The notes beneath the pieces are model-generated. The model had not been told where the DNA came from. It worked only from the letters and a program-made list of their open reading frames with translations, and searched no databases. From positions 1,054,001 through 1,118,000 of the forward strand of contig LMOK01000002.1 of NCBI GenBank assembly GCA_001423545.1: a DNA stretch of 64,000 bases. Reading direction: 5' to 3'. Source of the DNA: Orlajensenia sp001423545 (GTDB lineage Bacteria > Actinomycetota > Actinomycetes > Actinomycetales > Microbacteriaceae). Both the position numbers and the translations under genes were made by a program. Each line of letters starts with the position of its first letter. Positions within the stretch are counted from its first letter, which is position 1. Positions 41,042 through 48,698 of the stretch are shown in pieces.

Positions 41042-43978
41042 GTGACATCAGCCACCTCCGACCCCTCCGATCGCCGCAGACGGGCACCACTCGTCATCAC
41101 GATCGTGATCGTCGCCGCCCTCGTGGTGGCGTTCTTCGTGTTCGCGGGCGTCTACGCCGACGTGCTGTGGTTCGACGACCTCGGATTCCTCTCGGTGCTC
41201 ACCACGCAGTGGATCGCCGGGGCCTCGATGTTCCTCATCGGGTTCTTCGCGATGGCCGTCCCTGTCTGGGTCGCCATCCAGGTCGCCTATCGCTCGCGAC
41301 CCGTCTACGCGAAGCTCAACTCCCAGCTCGACCGGTACCAGCAGGTCATAGAGCCGCTGCGCCGCCTCGCCATGTGGGGCATCCCGGTGCTGCTCGGCCT
41401 CTTCGCCGGCGTCTCCGCGTCATCGCGCTGGGAGCTCACCGCCCTCTGGCTGAACCGCACGCCCACGGGAACCACCGACCCGCAGTTCAACCTCGACATC
41501 TCGTTCTACCTGTTCGACCTGCCGTTCTTCCACGCCGTGCTGGGCTTCGCCTCGGCCGTCGTGCTGCTCGCTCTCCTCCTCGGCGTCGCCACCAGCTATC
41601 TCTACGGAGCCATCAGGGTCAGCGGTCGTGAGGTGCTCATCGCCAAGGCGGCCCGCATCCAGATCGCCGTCACGGCCGGTCTGTACCTGCTGCTCCAGGC
41701 CGTCAGCGTCTGGCTCGACCGCTACACGACGCTCACGGATGCCAACGCGAACATCACCGGTGCGGCATACACCGACGTTCACGCCACGATCCCGGGCCGC
41801 GCAATCCTCGCCGGCGCGGCGCTGTTCGTCGCCATCCTGTTCTTCGTCACGGCCTTCATCGGCCGCTGGCGTCTGCCCCTCGTCGGCACTGCTCTCCTCA
41901 TCGTGACCGCGCTCATCGCCGGATCGCTCTACCCGTGGATCACCCAGCGCTTCACCGTCGACCCGAGCGAGAAGACGCTCGAGGAGCCGTACATCCAGCG
42001 CAACATCGACCTCACCCGGCAGGCGTTCGGCGTCGACTCCGTCGAGGAGATCCCGTACAACGCGACGACGGATGCCGAACCCGGCGCCCTGCGCTCCGAC
42101 GCCGAGACCACGGCGAGCATCCGCATCCTCGACCCCGCCATCGTCAGCGACACCTTCTCGCAGCTCGAGCAGTTCCGGCAGTACTACCAGTTCCCGAAGG
42201 AGCTGAACGTCGACCGTTACACGATCGACGGCAAGAGCCAGGACACCGTGGTGGCGGTTCGCGACCTGAACCTCGCCGGCCTCGACGACGCCCAGACCTG
42301 GGTGAACTCCTCGCTGGTCTACACCCACGGTTACGGACTCGTGGCCGCCTACGGCAACCAGCGCTCGGCCGATGGCCAGCCCGTGTTCCTCGAGTCCGGC
42401 ATCCCGACCTCCGGCGACCTCGGCGACTTCGAGCCGCGCATCTACTTCGGCACCAATTCGCCGACGTACTCCATCGTGGGTGCGCCCAAGGGCGGCAAGC
42501 CGGTCGAACTCGATTACCCGTCGGGCGATCAGGGCGCCGACCAGAAGTACAACACCTTCGACGGCGACGGCGGGCCGAAGCTCGACAACGTCTTCAAGAA
42601 GCTGGTCTACGCACTCAAGTTCCAGTCGGAGCAGATCTTCCTCTCCGACTCGGTCACGACGAGCTCGCAGATCCTCTACGAGCGCGACCCCAAGTCGCGT
42701 GTGCAGAAGGTCGCCCCGTACCTCACGCTCGACTCCGAGACCTACCCGACGGTGGTCGACGGACGCATCGTATGGGTGGTCGACGGCTACACCACGAGCG
42801 AGAACTACCCGTACTCGACGAAGCTCAGCATGAGCGACGCCATCGCCGACACCGAGACGCCGACGCCGACCTTCGCGATCGACAACGTGAACTACATCCG
42901 CAACTCGGTGAAGGCCACCGTCGACGCGTACGACGGCAAGGTGACGCTCTACGCATGGGATGACACCGACCCGCTGCTGGAGAGCTGGCAGAAGATCTAC
43001 CCGTCGACGATCAAGCCGCTCACGGCGATGTCGGGTGCCCTCATGAGCCACGTGCGCTATCCGTCCGACCTGTTCAAGCTGCAGCGCGCCACTCTCGGCC
43101 GCTACCACGTGACCGACGCGTCGTCGTTCTACTCGCGCAACGACGCCTGGGTGGTGCCGGATGACCCGACGGCTGCCGAGGCATCGAACACGCTCCAGCC
43201 GCCGTACTACCTGACCATGCAGATGCCCGGCCAGGATGCTCCGTCGTACTCCCTGTACTCCACGTTCATCCCGGAGTCGAAGGGGTCGGTCAGCCGCAAC
43301 GTGCTCACGGGCTACCTGGCCGTCGACTCGGATGCCGGTGCCGACAAGGGCACCAAGGCCTCCGGCTACGGCAAGCTCAGGCTGCTGACGCTGCCGAAGG
43401 ACGACACCGTTCCCGGCCCCGGCCAGGTGCAGGCCAACTTCGACGCCGACACCAGCGTCTCGCAGCAGTTGAACCTGCTGCGCCAGGGCCAGACCACGGT
43501 GCTGAATGGAAACCTGCTCACGCTTCCCGTGGGTGGCGGTCTGCTCTACGTGCAGCCCGTCTACGTCAAGTCGAAGGGTGGCGACGGCTACCCGCTGCTG
43601 CAGAAGGTGCTCGTGGCGTTCGGCGACAAGATCGCCTTCCAGGACACCCTCGACGAGTCGCTCGACGTGCTCTTCGGTGGAGACTCCGGAGCGGCTGCAG
43701 GTGACCAGGGCTCCGAGGCACCAGGTGAGACTCCGACCGATCCCGAGACCGATCCCGAGACGGATCCCGGCACCGGATCCGAGACGGATCCGGGCACCAC
43801 GCCCACGACCGGCGACCCCGCTGTCGACGCCCAGCTGAAGGACCTGTCCAACCAGGCCAAGCAGCAGCTGAAGGACAAGCAGGACGCCCTCAGCTCAGGC
43901 GACTGGGCCGCGTACGGTGTCGCCGACGCCGCGCTCGCCCAGACGGTCGGCAAGATGATCGCGCTGCTGAACGACTGA
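41042..43978 (+). CDS. UPF0182 family large membrane protein
   Basis: A 978-residue protein of the UPF0182 family. Seven hydrophobic helices occupy about residues 15-310 (beginning APLVITIVIVAALVVAFFVF and YADVLWFDDLGFLSVL). A long extracytoplasmic part of about 550 residues follows, containing the family phrases YIQRNIDLTRQAF, SATTSSQ-like and PYLTLDSETYPTVVDGRIVWVVDGYT. The last 100 residues are Pro/Thr/Glu/Asp-rich with a TDPETDPETDPGT repeat and a helical end. GTG start; GAGG lies eight bases upstream. A TAGGAT -10 candidate near 40992 would give a leader of about 40 bases. Function is unknown; the gene stands beside the YlbL-type protease in many actinobacteria. Confidence 0.9.
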   Translation: MTSATSDPSDRRRRAPLVITIVIVAALVVAFFVFAGVYADVLWFDDLGFLSVLTTQWIAGASMFLIGFFAMAVPVWVAIQVAYRSRPVYAKLNSQLDRYQQVIEPLRRLAMWGIPVLLGLFAGVSASSRWELTALWLNRTPTGTTDPQFNLDISFYLFDLPFFHAVLGFASAVVLLALLLGVATSYLYGAIRVSGREVLIAKAARIQIAVTAGLYLLLQAVSVWLDRYTTLTDANANITGAAYTDVHATIPGRAILAGAALFVAILFFVTAFIGRWRLPLVGTALLIVTALIAGSLYPWITQRFTVDPSEKTLEEPYIQRNIDLTRQAFGVDSVEEIPYNATTDAEPGALRSDAETTASIRILDPAIVSDTFSQLEQFRQYYQFPKELNVDRYTIDGKSQDTVVAVRDLNLAGLDDAQTWVNSSLVYTHGYGLVAAYGNQRSADGQPVFLESGIPTSGDLGDFEPRIYFGTNSPTYSIVGAPKGGKPVELDYPSGDQGADQKYNTFDGDGGPKLDNVFKKLVYALKFQSEQIFLSDSVTTSSQILYERDPKSRVQKVAPYLTLDSETYPTVVDGRIVWVVDGYTTSENYPYSTKLSMSDAIADTETPTPTFAIDNVNYIRNSVKATVDAYDGKVTLYAWDDTDPLLESWQKIYPSTIKPLTAMSGALMSHVRYPSDLFKLQRATLGRYHVTDASSFYSRNDAWVVPDDPTAAEASNTLQPPYYLTMQMPGQDAPSYSLYSTFIPESKGSVSRNVLTGYLAVDSDAGADKGTKASGYGKLRLLTLPKDDTVPGPGQVQANFDADTSVSQQLNLLRQGQTTVLNGNLLTLPVGGGLLYVQPVYVKSKGGDGYPLLQKVLVAFGDKIAFQDTLDESLDVLFGGDSGAAAGDQGSEAPGETPTDPETDPETDPGTGSETDPGTTPTTGDPAVDAQLKDLSNQAKQQLKDKQDALSSGDWAAYGVADAALAQTVGKMIALLND

Positions 43979-43992
43979 TCGGCGGAGGACTG

Positions 43993-44859
43993 ATGGTCGA
44001 CCTGCGAGACGGCGACTGGCTCGACGACAACCGGGCGAACTGGAACGAGCGGGTGCCTGTGCACCTGGCCAGCGGGTTCTACGACTCGAGCCCGCTGCGT
44101 GCCGGAGGCAGCGTGCTCGACCCGATCGTGGCCGCCGAGATCGCCGAGTTGTTCCCCGACGGTCTCGACGGCATGAGGGTTCTGCACCTGCAGTGCCACT
44201 TCGGCTCGGACTCGCTCTCCCTCGTGAACCTCGGTGCCACGGTCGTCGGGCTCGACTTCTCGCGCCCGGCAGTGCAGGAGGCGCGGCGCATGGCCGCGGA
44301 TCTCGGTGTCGCCGATCGTGCGCGCTTCATCGAGGCGAACATCTACGACGCCAGGCACATCCTGCCCGAGCCCGAGTCGTTCGACCTGGTGTTCACGACG
44401 TGGGGAACCATCGGATGGCTCCCGGATGTCGCGGAGTGGGCTCGCATCGTGGCGTGGTTCGTGAAGCCGGGAGGGCGGTTCTACTTCGGCGACGGGCATC
44501 CGACGGCCTTCGTCTTCGACGGCGATTCCGCGGCCGACGGCATGCCGGCCTTCGCCTACCCGTATGTGAGCGATGAGCCCGACGTCATCGACGACCCCGG
44601 TGACTACGCCGACGACGAGGCCGTGCTCGAGAACGCGCGCACCTGGGAGTGGATGCATCCGCTCGGCGAGGTGATGGCGTCGCTCCGAGAGGCCGGCCTC
44701 CGCATCGACATGTTCCGCGAGCACTTGCAGGTGCCGTGGCGCATGTTCCCGGTGCTGGTCGAGAAGGAGTCGGGGATGTTCGGCTGGGCCGATCAGCAGT
44801 GGCTGCCGTTGGCGTACTCGCTCGTGGCGGCGAATCCGGCTCCGGATGCCGGTCGCTGA
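43993..44859 (+). CDS. Class I SAM-dependent methyltransferase
   Basis: A 288-residue methyltransferase starting 14 bases after the UPF0182 stop, with GGAGG before the ATG. The SAM site is MRVLHLQCHFGSDSLSL, a variant of motif I in which Gln-Cys-His-Phe-Gly replaces the usual acidic-Gly pattern, followed by VVGLDFSRPAVQEAR and FDLVFTTWGTIGWLPD. This variant occurs in a group of actinobacterial 'class I methyltransferases' with unknown acceptor. The C-terminal half is rich in aromatic residues. The final codons (DAGR) and the TGA are contributed by a palindromic repeat. Confidence 0.85.
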   Translation: MVDLRDGDWLDDNRANWNERVPVHLASGFYDSSPLRAGGSVLDPIVAAEIAELFPDGLDGMRVLHLQCHFGSDSLSLVNLGATVVGLDFSRPAVQEARRMAADLGVADRARFIEANIYDARHILPEPESFDLVFTTWGTIGWLPDVAEWARIVAWFVKPGGRFYFGDGHPTAFVFDGDSAADGMPAFAYPYVSDEPDVIDDPGDYADDEAVLENARTWEWMHPLGEVMASLREAGLRIDMFREHLQVPWRMFPVLVEKESGMFGWADQQWLPLAYSLVAANPAPDAGR

Positions 44860-44924
44860 GGCACGGCTGCCGGCCCGCACTCGCCCCACTCTCTGAGGCA
44901 CGGACGCAGTCCGCGGCCGACGCG
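44854..44924. repeat. Palindromic repeat (REP-like), copy 4, rearranged
   Basis: CGCTGAGGCACGG starts at 44854, and a second partial copy, CTCTGAGGCACGGACGCAGT plus CCGCGGCCGACGCG, runs from 44891 to 44924. The first supplies the stop codon of the methyltransferase. Arms are less symmetrical than in copy 1. Confidence 0.7.
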
Positions 44925-44974
44925 CCCCCTCGATTCGTCCTCTGCGCGAAGCCGTGATAAGTTATTCCTTGTGC

Positions 44975-45051
44975 CGCGGGGTGGAGCAGTTCGGTAGCTC
45001 GCTGGGCTCATAACCCAGAGGTCGCAGGTTCANNNNNNNNNNNNNNNNNNN
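44975..45051 (+). tRNA. Initiator tRNA-Met (CAT), copy 1, 3' end in gap
   Basis: The sequence from CGCGGGGTGGAGCAG onward folds as a tRNA: acceptor CGCGGGG, D arm, anticodon arm CTGGG-CTCATAA-CCCAG with anticodon CAT, variable loop and the start of the T arm (GGTTCA). Three G:C pairs in the anticodon stem and a 5' C that should be unpaired mark it as the initiator. Bases 45033 onward are N, so the end position is estimated from a 77-nucleotide length. An upstream GATAAG (about 44957) may be the -10. Confidence 0.9.
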
Positions 45052-45097
45052 NNNNNNNNNNNNNNNNNNNNNNNNNNNNNNNNNNNNNNNNNNNNNN
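45033..45097. other. N-run (65 unknown bases) covering the end of tRNA copy 1
   Basis: Begins right after GGTTCA of the T arm and ends just before the terminator. It hides the tRNA 3' end and perhaps 45 further bases; true size is uncertain. Confidence 0.95.
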
Positions 45098-45100
45098 AGT

Positions 45101-45137
45101 AAGACCCTCGGATTCGCAAGGATCCGGGGGTCTTTTT
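45101..45137 (+). terminator. Intrinsic terminator after initiator tRNA copy 1
   Basis: A 13-base-pair stem (45101-45113 with 45122-45134, one G-U pair) runs straight into a TCTTTTT tract. This is a classical intrinsic terminator. Confidence 0.9.
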
Positions 45138-45241
45138 CTGCCCGGACCCATGTCCACGTGTCGCGTTTCGGCCCGCCGATCGCCTGAACGAACCGGTGTG
45201 GTCGAGTGGGCTCGATCGGTGGCGTAAGCTGATTCCTGTGC

Positions 45242-45318
45242 CGCGGGGTGGAGCAGTTCGGTAGCTCGCTGGGCTCATAACCCAGAGGTCGCAGGTTCAN
45301 NNNNNNNNNNNNNNNNNN
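45242..45318 (+). tRNA. Initiator tRNA-Met (CAT), copy 2, 3' end in gap
   Basis: The visible 58 bases are identical to copy 1, 267 bases upstream, with the same initiator features. The 3' part lies in the N-run; the end is estimated. The upstream flank shares CCTGTGCCG-like sequence with copy 1 and has TAAGCT as a possible -10 near 45225. Confidence 0.9.
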
Positions 45319-45368
45319 NNNNNNNNNNNNNNNNNNNNNNNNNNNNNNNNNNNNNNNNNNNNNNNNNN
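45300..45368. other. N-run (69 unknown bases) covering the end of tRNA copy 2
   Basis: Begins at the same tRNA position as the gap in copy 1, directly after GGTTCA. The two gaps therefore fall in a duplicated stretch. Confidence 0.95.
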
Positions 45369-45372
45369 GATG

Positions 45373-45411
45373 AGTCCCTCGGATCCGCAAGGATCCGGGG
45401 GACTTCTTCTT
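45373..45411 (+). terminator. Intrinsic terminator after initiator tRNA copy 2
   Basis: GTCCCTCGGATCC (45374-45386) pairs with GGATCCGGGGGAC (45391-45403) around a GCAA tetraloop and is followed by TTCTTCTTT. It is a sequence relative of the terminator after copy 1, as expected if tRNA and terminator were duplicated together. Confidence 0.88.
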
Positions 45412-45441
45412 TGCCGCGACCCGGACGTCGGGACGACCCGA

Positions 45442-45447
45442 TAGCCT
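45442..45447 (+). promoter_or_regulatory. -10 element of a leaderless promoter for the MFS gene
   Basis: TAGCCT ends six bases before the ATG at 45454. No ribosome-binding site is visible. Confidence 0.5.
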
Positions 45448-45453
45448 CGCGCT

Positions 45454-46665
45454 ATGACAGCCGTTCGAGAGCCGCAGCGCGATCGGGTCTGGCGGCCGGG
45501 AACCGTCCGTGACGCCGCCGGCGGCATCGTCGCCCTCACGATCGCGACCTTCTTCGCCATCACCACCGAGATGCTGCCGGTCGGGGTGCTGCCTGCGATG
45601 GGCGACGACCTCGGCGTCTCGGAATCGATCGCCGGGCTCCTCGTCACCGTCTACGCGTTCATGGTCGCCGTCCTCGCCGTGCCGTTGACGCTCTGGACCC
45701 GACGGATGCCGCGCAAGGGCCTGCTGCTGGCGACCCTCGCCGCGTACACGGCAGGCAACCTGGTCGTGGCCCTGGCGCCCACGTTCGCTGTGGTCGCGGC
45801 GGGCCGCGCACTCGGCGGCATCGCCCACGCGCTGTTCTTCTCGTTGAGCATCGCGTACTGCTCTCGTCTCGTCCGGCCGGAGTTCACCGGGCGGGCACTC
45901 GCACTGGTCACGGCCGGGGCATCGGCCGGTTTCGTGCTCGGCGTGCCCCTGTCGACGTCTCTCGGCTCGGCCGTGGGATGGCGGGTCGCCTTCGGCGTCC
46001 TGGCGGCGGGGTGCGCTCTCGCATTCGTGTCGGTGGTGGTTCTGCTGCCAGCCGTCTCCGTGGACGCCGGACACGACCGCGACCATCCCGAGCGTCGAGC
46101 ACGACGAGGACGCCTTGCAGCGGTCTCGGTCACGAATGCGCTCGTCTATCTGGGCCAGTACTCGGTCTACACCTACATCGCCGTCATCCTGCTGGCATCG
46201 GGCCTGTCCTCGGCCGGCGTGGGGCCCGTGCTGCTCGTGCTCGGCGGCCTCGGTCTCGTCGGAACCTGGTTCGCCGCCGTCAGTCTCGACCGCCGCCCGC
46301 GGTCGAGCCTGCTGATCGCGCTCATCGCGATGGTCGTCGGGCTCATGGCGCTCGGGCTCGCGTTCCCCGACCTGGTCGGGGTGCTCGTGGCATCCGCTCT
46401 CTGGTTGACCGGCTTCGGTGCTGTCGCCTCCAGCTTCCAGACCGCAGCGATCCGCACGCGTGGTGCGTCGCCCGACCTCATCGGGGCTCTCGTCAACGCG
46501 ACGGCGAACGTCGGCATCTGCGCAGGAGCGGCCATCGGTGCAGCTGTGCTGGCCGGCATCGGACTCGACTGGCTTCCCTACTGCGGCGCGGCTCTCATCC
46601 TGGCCGGCGTGATCGTCATCGTCGTGGCCCGGCGGGCGTTCCCGTCATCTCCCGTCGCAAGCTGA
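45454..46665 (+). CDS. MFS exporter, DHA1 family (sugar/drug efflux type)
   Basis: A 403-residue protein with twelve predicted helices. The first helix contains ATFFAITTEMLPVGVLPAM, the signature of the DHA1 SotB/CmlR/AraJ-like efflux group (TExxPxGLLP). Motif A after helix 2 is VPLTLWTRRMPRKGLL, and motif C in helix 5 is TAGASAGFVLGVPLSTSLG. These point to a proton-coupled exporter of sugars or drugs; the actual substrate is unknown. The next gene begins seven bases later, so the two are likely co-transcribed from a leaderless promoter. Confidence 0.85.
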   Translation: MTAVREPQRDRVWRPGTVRDAAGGIVALTIATFFAITTEMLPVGVLPAMGDDLGVSESIAGLLVTVYAFMVAVLAVPLTLWTRRMPRKGLLLATLAAYTAGNLVVALAPTFAVVAAGRALGGIAHALFFSLSIAYCSRLVRPEFTGRALALVTAGASAGFVLGVPLSTSLGSAVGWRVAFGVLAAGCALAFVSVVVLLPAVSVDAGHDRDHPERRARRGRLAAVSVTNALVYLGQYSVYTYIAVILLASGLSSAGVGPVLLVLGGLGLVGTWFAAVSLDRRPRSSLLIALIAMVVGLMALGLAFPDLVGVLVASALWLTGFGAVASSFQTAAIRTRGASPDLIGALVNATANVGICAGAAIGAAVLAGIGLDWLPYCGAALILAGVIVIVVARRAFPSSPVAS

Positions 46666-46672
46666 CCCGACG

Positions 46673-47305
46673 ATGGTGACCCCCCTGCTCCGAGACGACG
46701 CCTTCGAGGCTGTCGCCGCCGAGATCATGGCCGATTCGGCGAATGCCGATCTCACAGCGCGCGGCTGGGCTCCGCTCTTCACCGGCTCCCGCACCTCCCG
46801 CGTCGTGATCATGAGTCAGGCCCCTGGGCGTATCGCCCAGGAGTCCGGCATCCCCTTCGATGACGCGAGCGGGCGACGCCTCACCCGCTGGCTCGGCGTC
46901 GATCATGCGCAGCTCATCGATCCCCGGCGCTTCGCGATCGTCCCGATGGACTTCTACTACCCCGGCAAGGCTTCGTCGGGAGATCTGCCTCCGCGCAGTG
47001 GGATCGCGGAGACGTGGCATCCGCGCATTCTCGAACTGATCACGGATGCCCGGCTGACGGTGCTGGTCGGCTGCTACGCCCAGCGCCATGTGCTCGGCAG
47101 TGAGCGCCGCGCGACGCTCACCGAGACCGTGCACGATTGGCGCGCCTTCGCGCCGGCGGTCGTCCCGATCGTGCACCCGTCACCGCTCAACACCGGTTGG
47201 CTCGTGCGCAATCCGTGGTTCGAGTCCGAACTGGTGCCCGAACTGCAGGCTCGAGTGGCAGAGGCCCTGGCGTCGGATTCGACTGCGCAGGCGCACGCTG
47301 GCTGA
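46673..47305 (+). CDS. Uracil-DNA glycosylase superfamily protein
   Basis: A 210-residue protein of the uracil-DNA glycosylase fold. VVIMSQAPGRIAQESGIPFDDASG corresponds to the catalytic-water loop (GQxPG), TVLVGCYAQRHVL to the central strand, and VPIVHPSPLNTGWLVRNPWFE to the HPSP leucine-loop motif. The usual Asp or Glu of classical UDGs in the first loop is not evident, as in several poorly studied branches, so enzyme activity should not be assumed. It sits directly behind the MFS gene without an obvious functional link. Confidence 0.78.
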   Translation: MVTPLLRDDAFEAVAAEIMADSANADLTARGWAPLFTGSRTSRVVIMSQAPGRIAQESGIPFDDASGRRLTRWLGVDHAQLIDPRRFAIVPMDFYYPGKASSGDLPPRSGIAETWHPRILELITDARLTVLVGCYAQRHVLGSERRATLTETVHDWRAFAPAVVPIVHPSPLNTGWLVRNPWFESELVPELQARVAEALASDSTAQAHAG

Positions 47306-47373
47306 GCGGAGAACCGCACACGACCGCCCGTCAATCACCCCATCGAGGTGATCCCCTCCCGGTGGTGGATCCC

Positions 47374-47379
47374 TAGTCT
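47374..47379 (+). promoter_or_regulatory. -10 element for the lipoprotein gene
   Basis: TAGTCT; transcription would begin about 26 bases before the ATG at 47412, leaving a leader with GGAGG. Confidence 0.4.
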
Positions 47380-47411
47380 GGGAGCGTCCGAACACGGTGC
47401 GGAGGCGGCGC

Positions 47412-48557
47412 ATGAGAATCGAACTCTCGACAGGGCTCAGGCTGAGCGCAGGCGCCGCAGGCGTCAGTCTCGTGCTGACCGCCATGCTCACCGGCTGTTC
47501 CGGCACGCTCGACGCGGAGAAGGTCGCCGAGGCTCGGGTGACCGCGGCGGAGAAGGCGACGGCAGAGGCCGAAGCGACACTGGCGGAGGCGTCGAGCACC
47601 TTCTGCCACCAGAGCGAGACCTACATCGTGGCTCTCGACCGGTACGGCGACGTCCTCAACGCCACCGAGCCCACCGTCGGGGACGTGACCACGGCAGGCG
47701 CCGACCTCGCCAAGCCGCGCGATGATGCATTCGATGGCGCCGAAGCCGCGCTCGATGCCCGTGAGGCGCTGGCAGCCGCCCAACAGGACCTCCTCGGCGC
47801 ACAGCTCGAGCTTGACGAGGCCAAGGCCGGCCCGACCGGTACGCCCAGCATCCCGGCCACGGTCCCGCCGAGCCCGCCACTGGTGCCGACCGCGACGGTG
47901 GAGGCGGTCGAGCGGGCCGAATCAGACCTCGAGGCGGCGCAGAACGCGGTGACGGACGATACACCGCTGGCCTTCGCCTCCGAGCAGTTCAACAGCGCGG
48001 CGGTCGCCCTCGAGATGGCGTGGCTGCGCCTCTTCGCCGATGCCGGTTGCCTCACGGAGGAGCAGGAGCAGCAGGCCGCAGAGGTTGTGGGAGCGTATTC
48101 GGCGGCGCTGCAGCAGAGCCTCGCCGACACCGGCTACTACAGCGGTCCGGTCGACGGCGTCTCCGGACCGGAGACCGTTGCGGCGGTCGAGGACCTGCAG
48201 GCCGCACACGGATTGCCGGTGACCGGGACCGTCGACAAGGCGACGGCCGACGCGCTGCAGGCGGAGCTCGAAGCGATCCACGGTGACGCCACCCAGGAGG
48301 CCGTGGCGGTGACGGCATCCGTCCAGCAGACCCTCAAGATCGTCGGATTCTGGGATGGCCCGGTCGACGGCATCTGGACGCCGGAGCTGACGGATGCGGT
48401 CGTGGCATGTCAGACGAAGCTGGGGGTCGAGCCGACGGGCACCATCGACGCCGCCACCATCAGTGCATTCGAGAAGGCGATCGCCGATCTCACCGAACCG
48501 GCTCCGGACCCGTCACCGGTGTCGACGACCACTCCGACCTCGACCCCGGCGAGCTGA
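47412..48557 (+). CDS. Lipoprotein with two peptidoglycan-binding domains
   Basis: A 381-residue protein. The ATG at 47412 follows GGAGGCGGCGC. A signal sequence ends in the lipobox LTGC (cysteine near residue 28). Residues about 30-90 and 110-195 are Ala/Glu-rich helices with likely coiled-coil character, split by a Pro/Thr linker. Two PG_binding_1 repeats follow, each with the family core: QQSLADTGYYSGPVDGVSGPET and QQTLKIVGFWDGPVDGIWTPEL. A Pro/Thr/Ser tail ends the protein. It should be anchored on the outer face of the membrane and hold cell-wall glycan. It precedes the signalling/glycan cluster by 141 bases. Confidence 0.85.
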   Translation: MRIELSTGLRLSAGAAGVSLVLTAMLTGCSGTLDAEKVAEARVTAAEKATAEAEATLAEASSTFCHQSETYIVALDRYGDVLNATEPTVGDVTTAGADLAKPRDDAFDGAEAALDAREALAAAQQDLLGAQLELDEAKAGPTGTPSIPATVPPSPPLVPTATVEAVERAESDLEAAQNAVTDDTPLAFASEQFNSAAVALEMAWLRLFADAGCLTEEQEQQAAEVVGAYSAALQQSLADTGYYSGPVDGVSGPETVAAVEDLQAAHGLPVTGTVDKATADALQAELEAIHGDATQEAVAVTASVQQTLKIVGFWDGPVDGIWTPELTDAVVACQTKLGVEPTGTIDAATISAFEKAIADLTEPAPDPSPVSTTTPTSTPAS

Positions 48558-48668
48558 CATCGGCCCGATGCGACGGCACCCGCCGGTGACGAGCACGCGA
48601 TCCCCATCGGATCGCCCCTACTTCGGGTCGGATCCGGCCGGTCGTCAGTGAGGGCTCCTCAGCCTCAA

Positions 48669-48674
48669 TAGAGT
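48669..48674 (+). promoter_or_regulatory. Candidate -10 of the signalling/glycan operon
   Basis: TAGAGT lies 24 bases before the ATG at 48699; CGGAG at about 48688 would serve as ribosome-binding site. No clear -35 is seen. The 141-base gap holds no other feature I can support. Confidence 0.35.
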
Positions 48675-48698
48675 GGGACATGTCGAACGGAGTTGCAG

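Noticed and set aside
46673..47305. Resistance or secondary-metabolism cluster formed by the MFS exporter and its neighbour
   Set aside because: The neighbour is a uracil-DNA-glycosylase homologue and no biosynthetic genes are adjacent.
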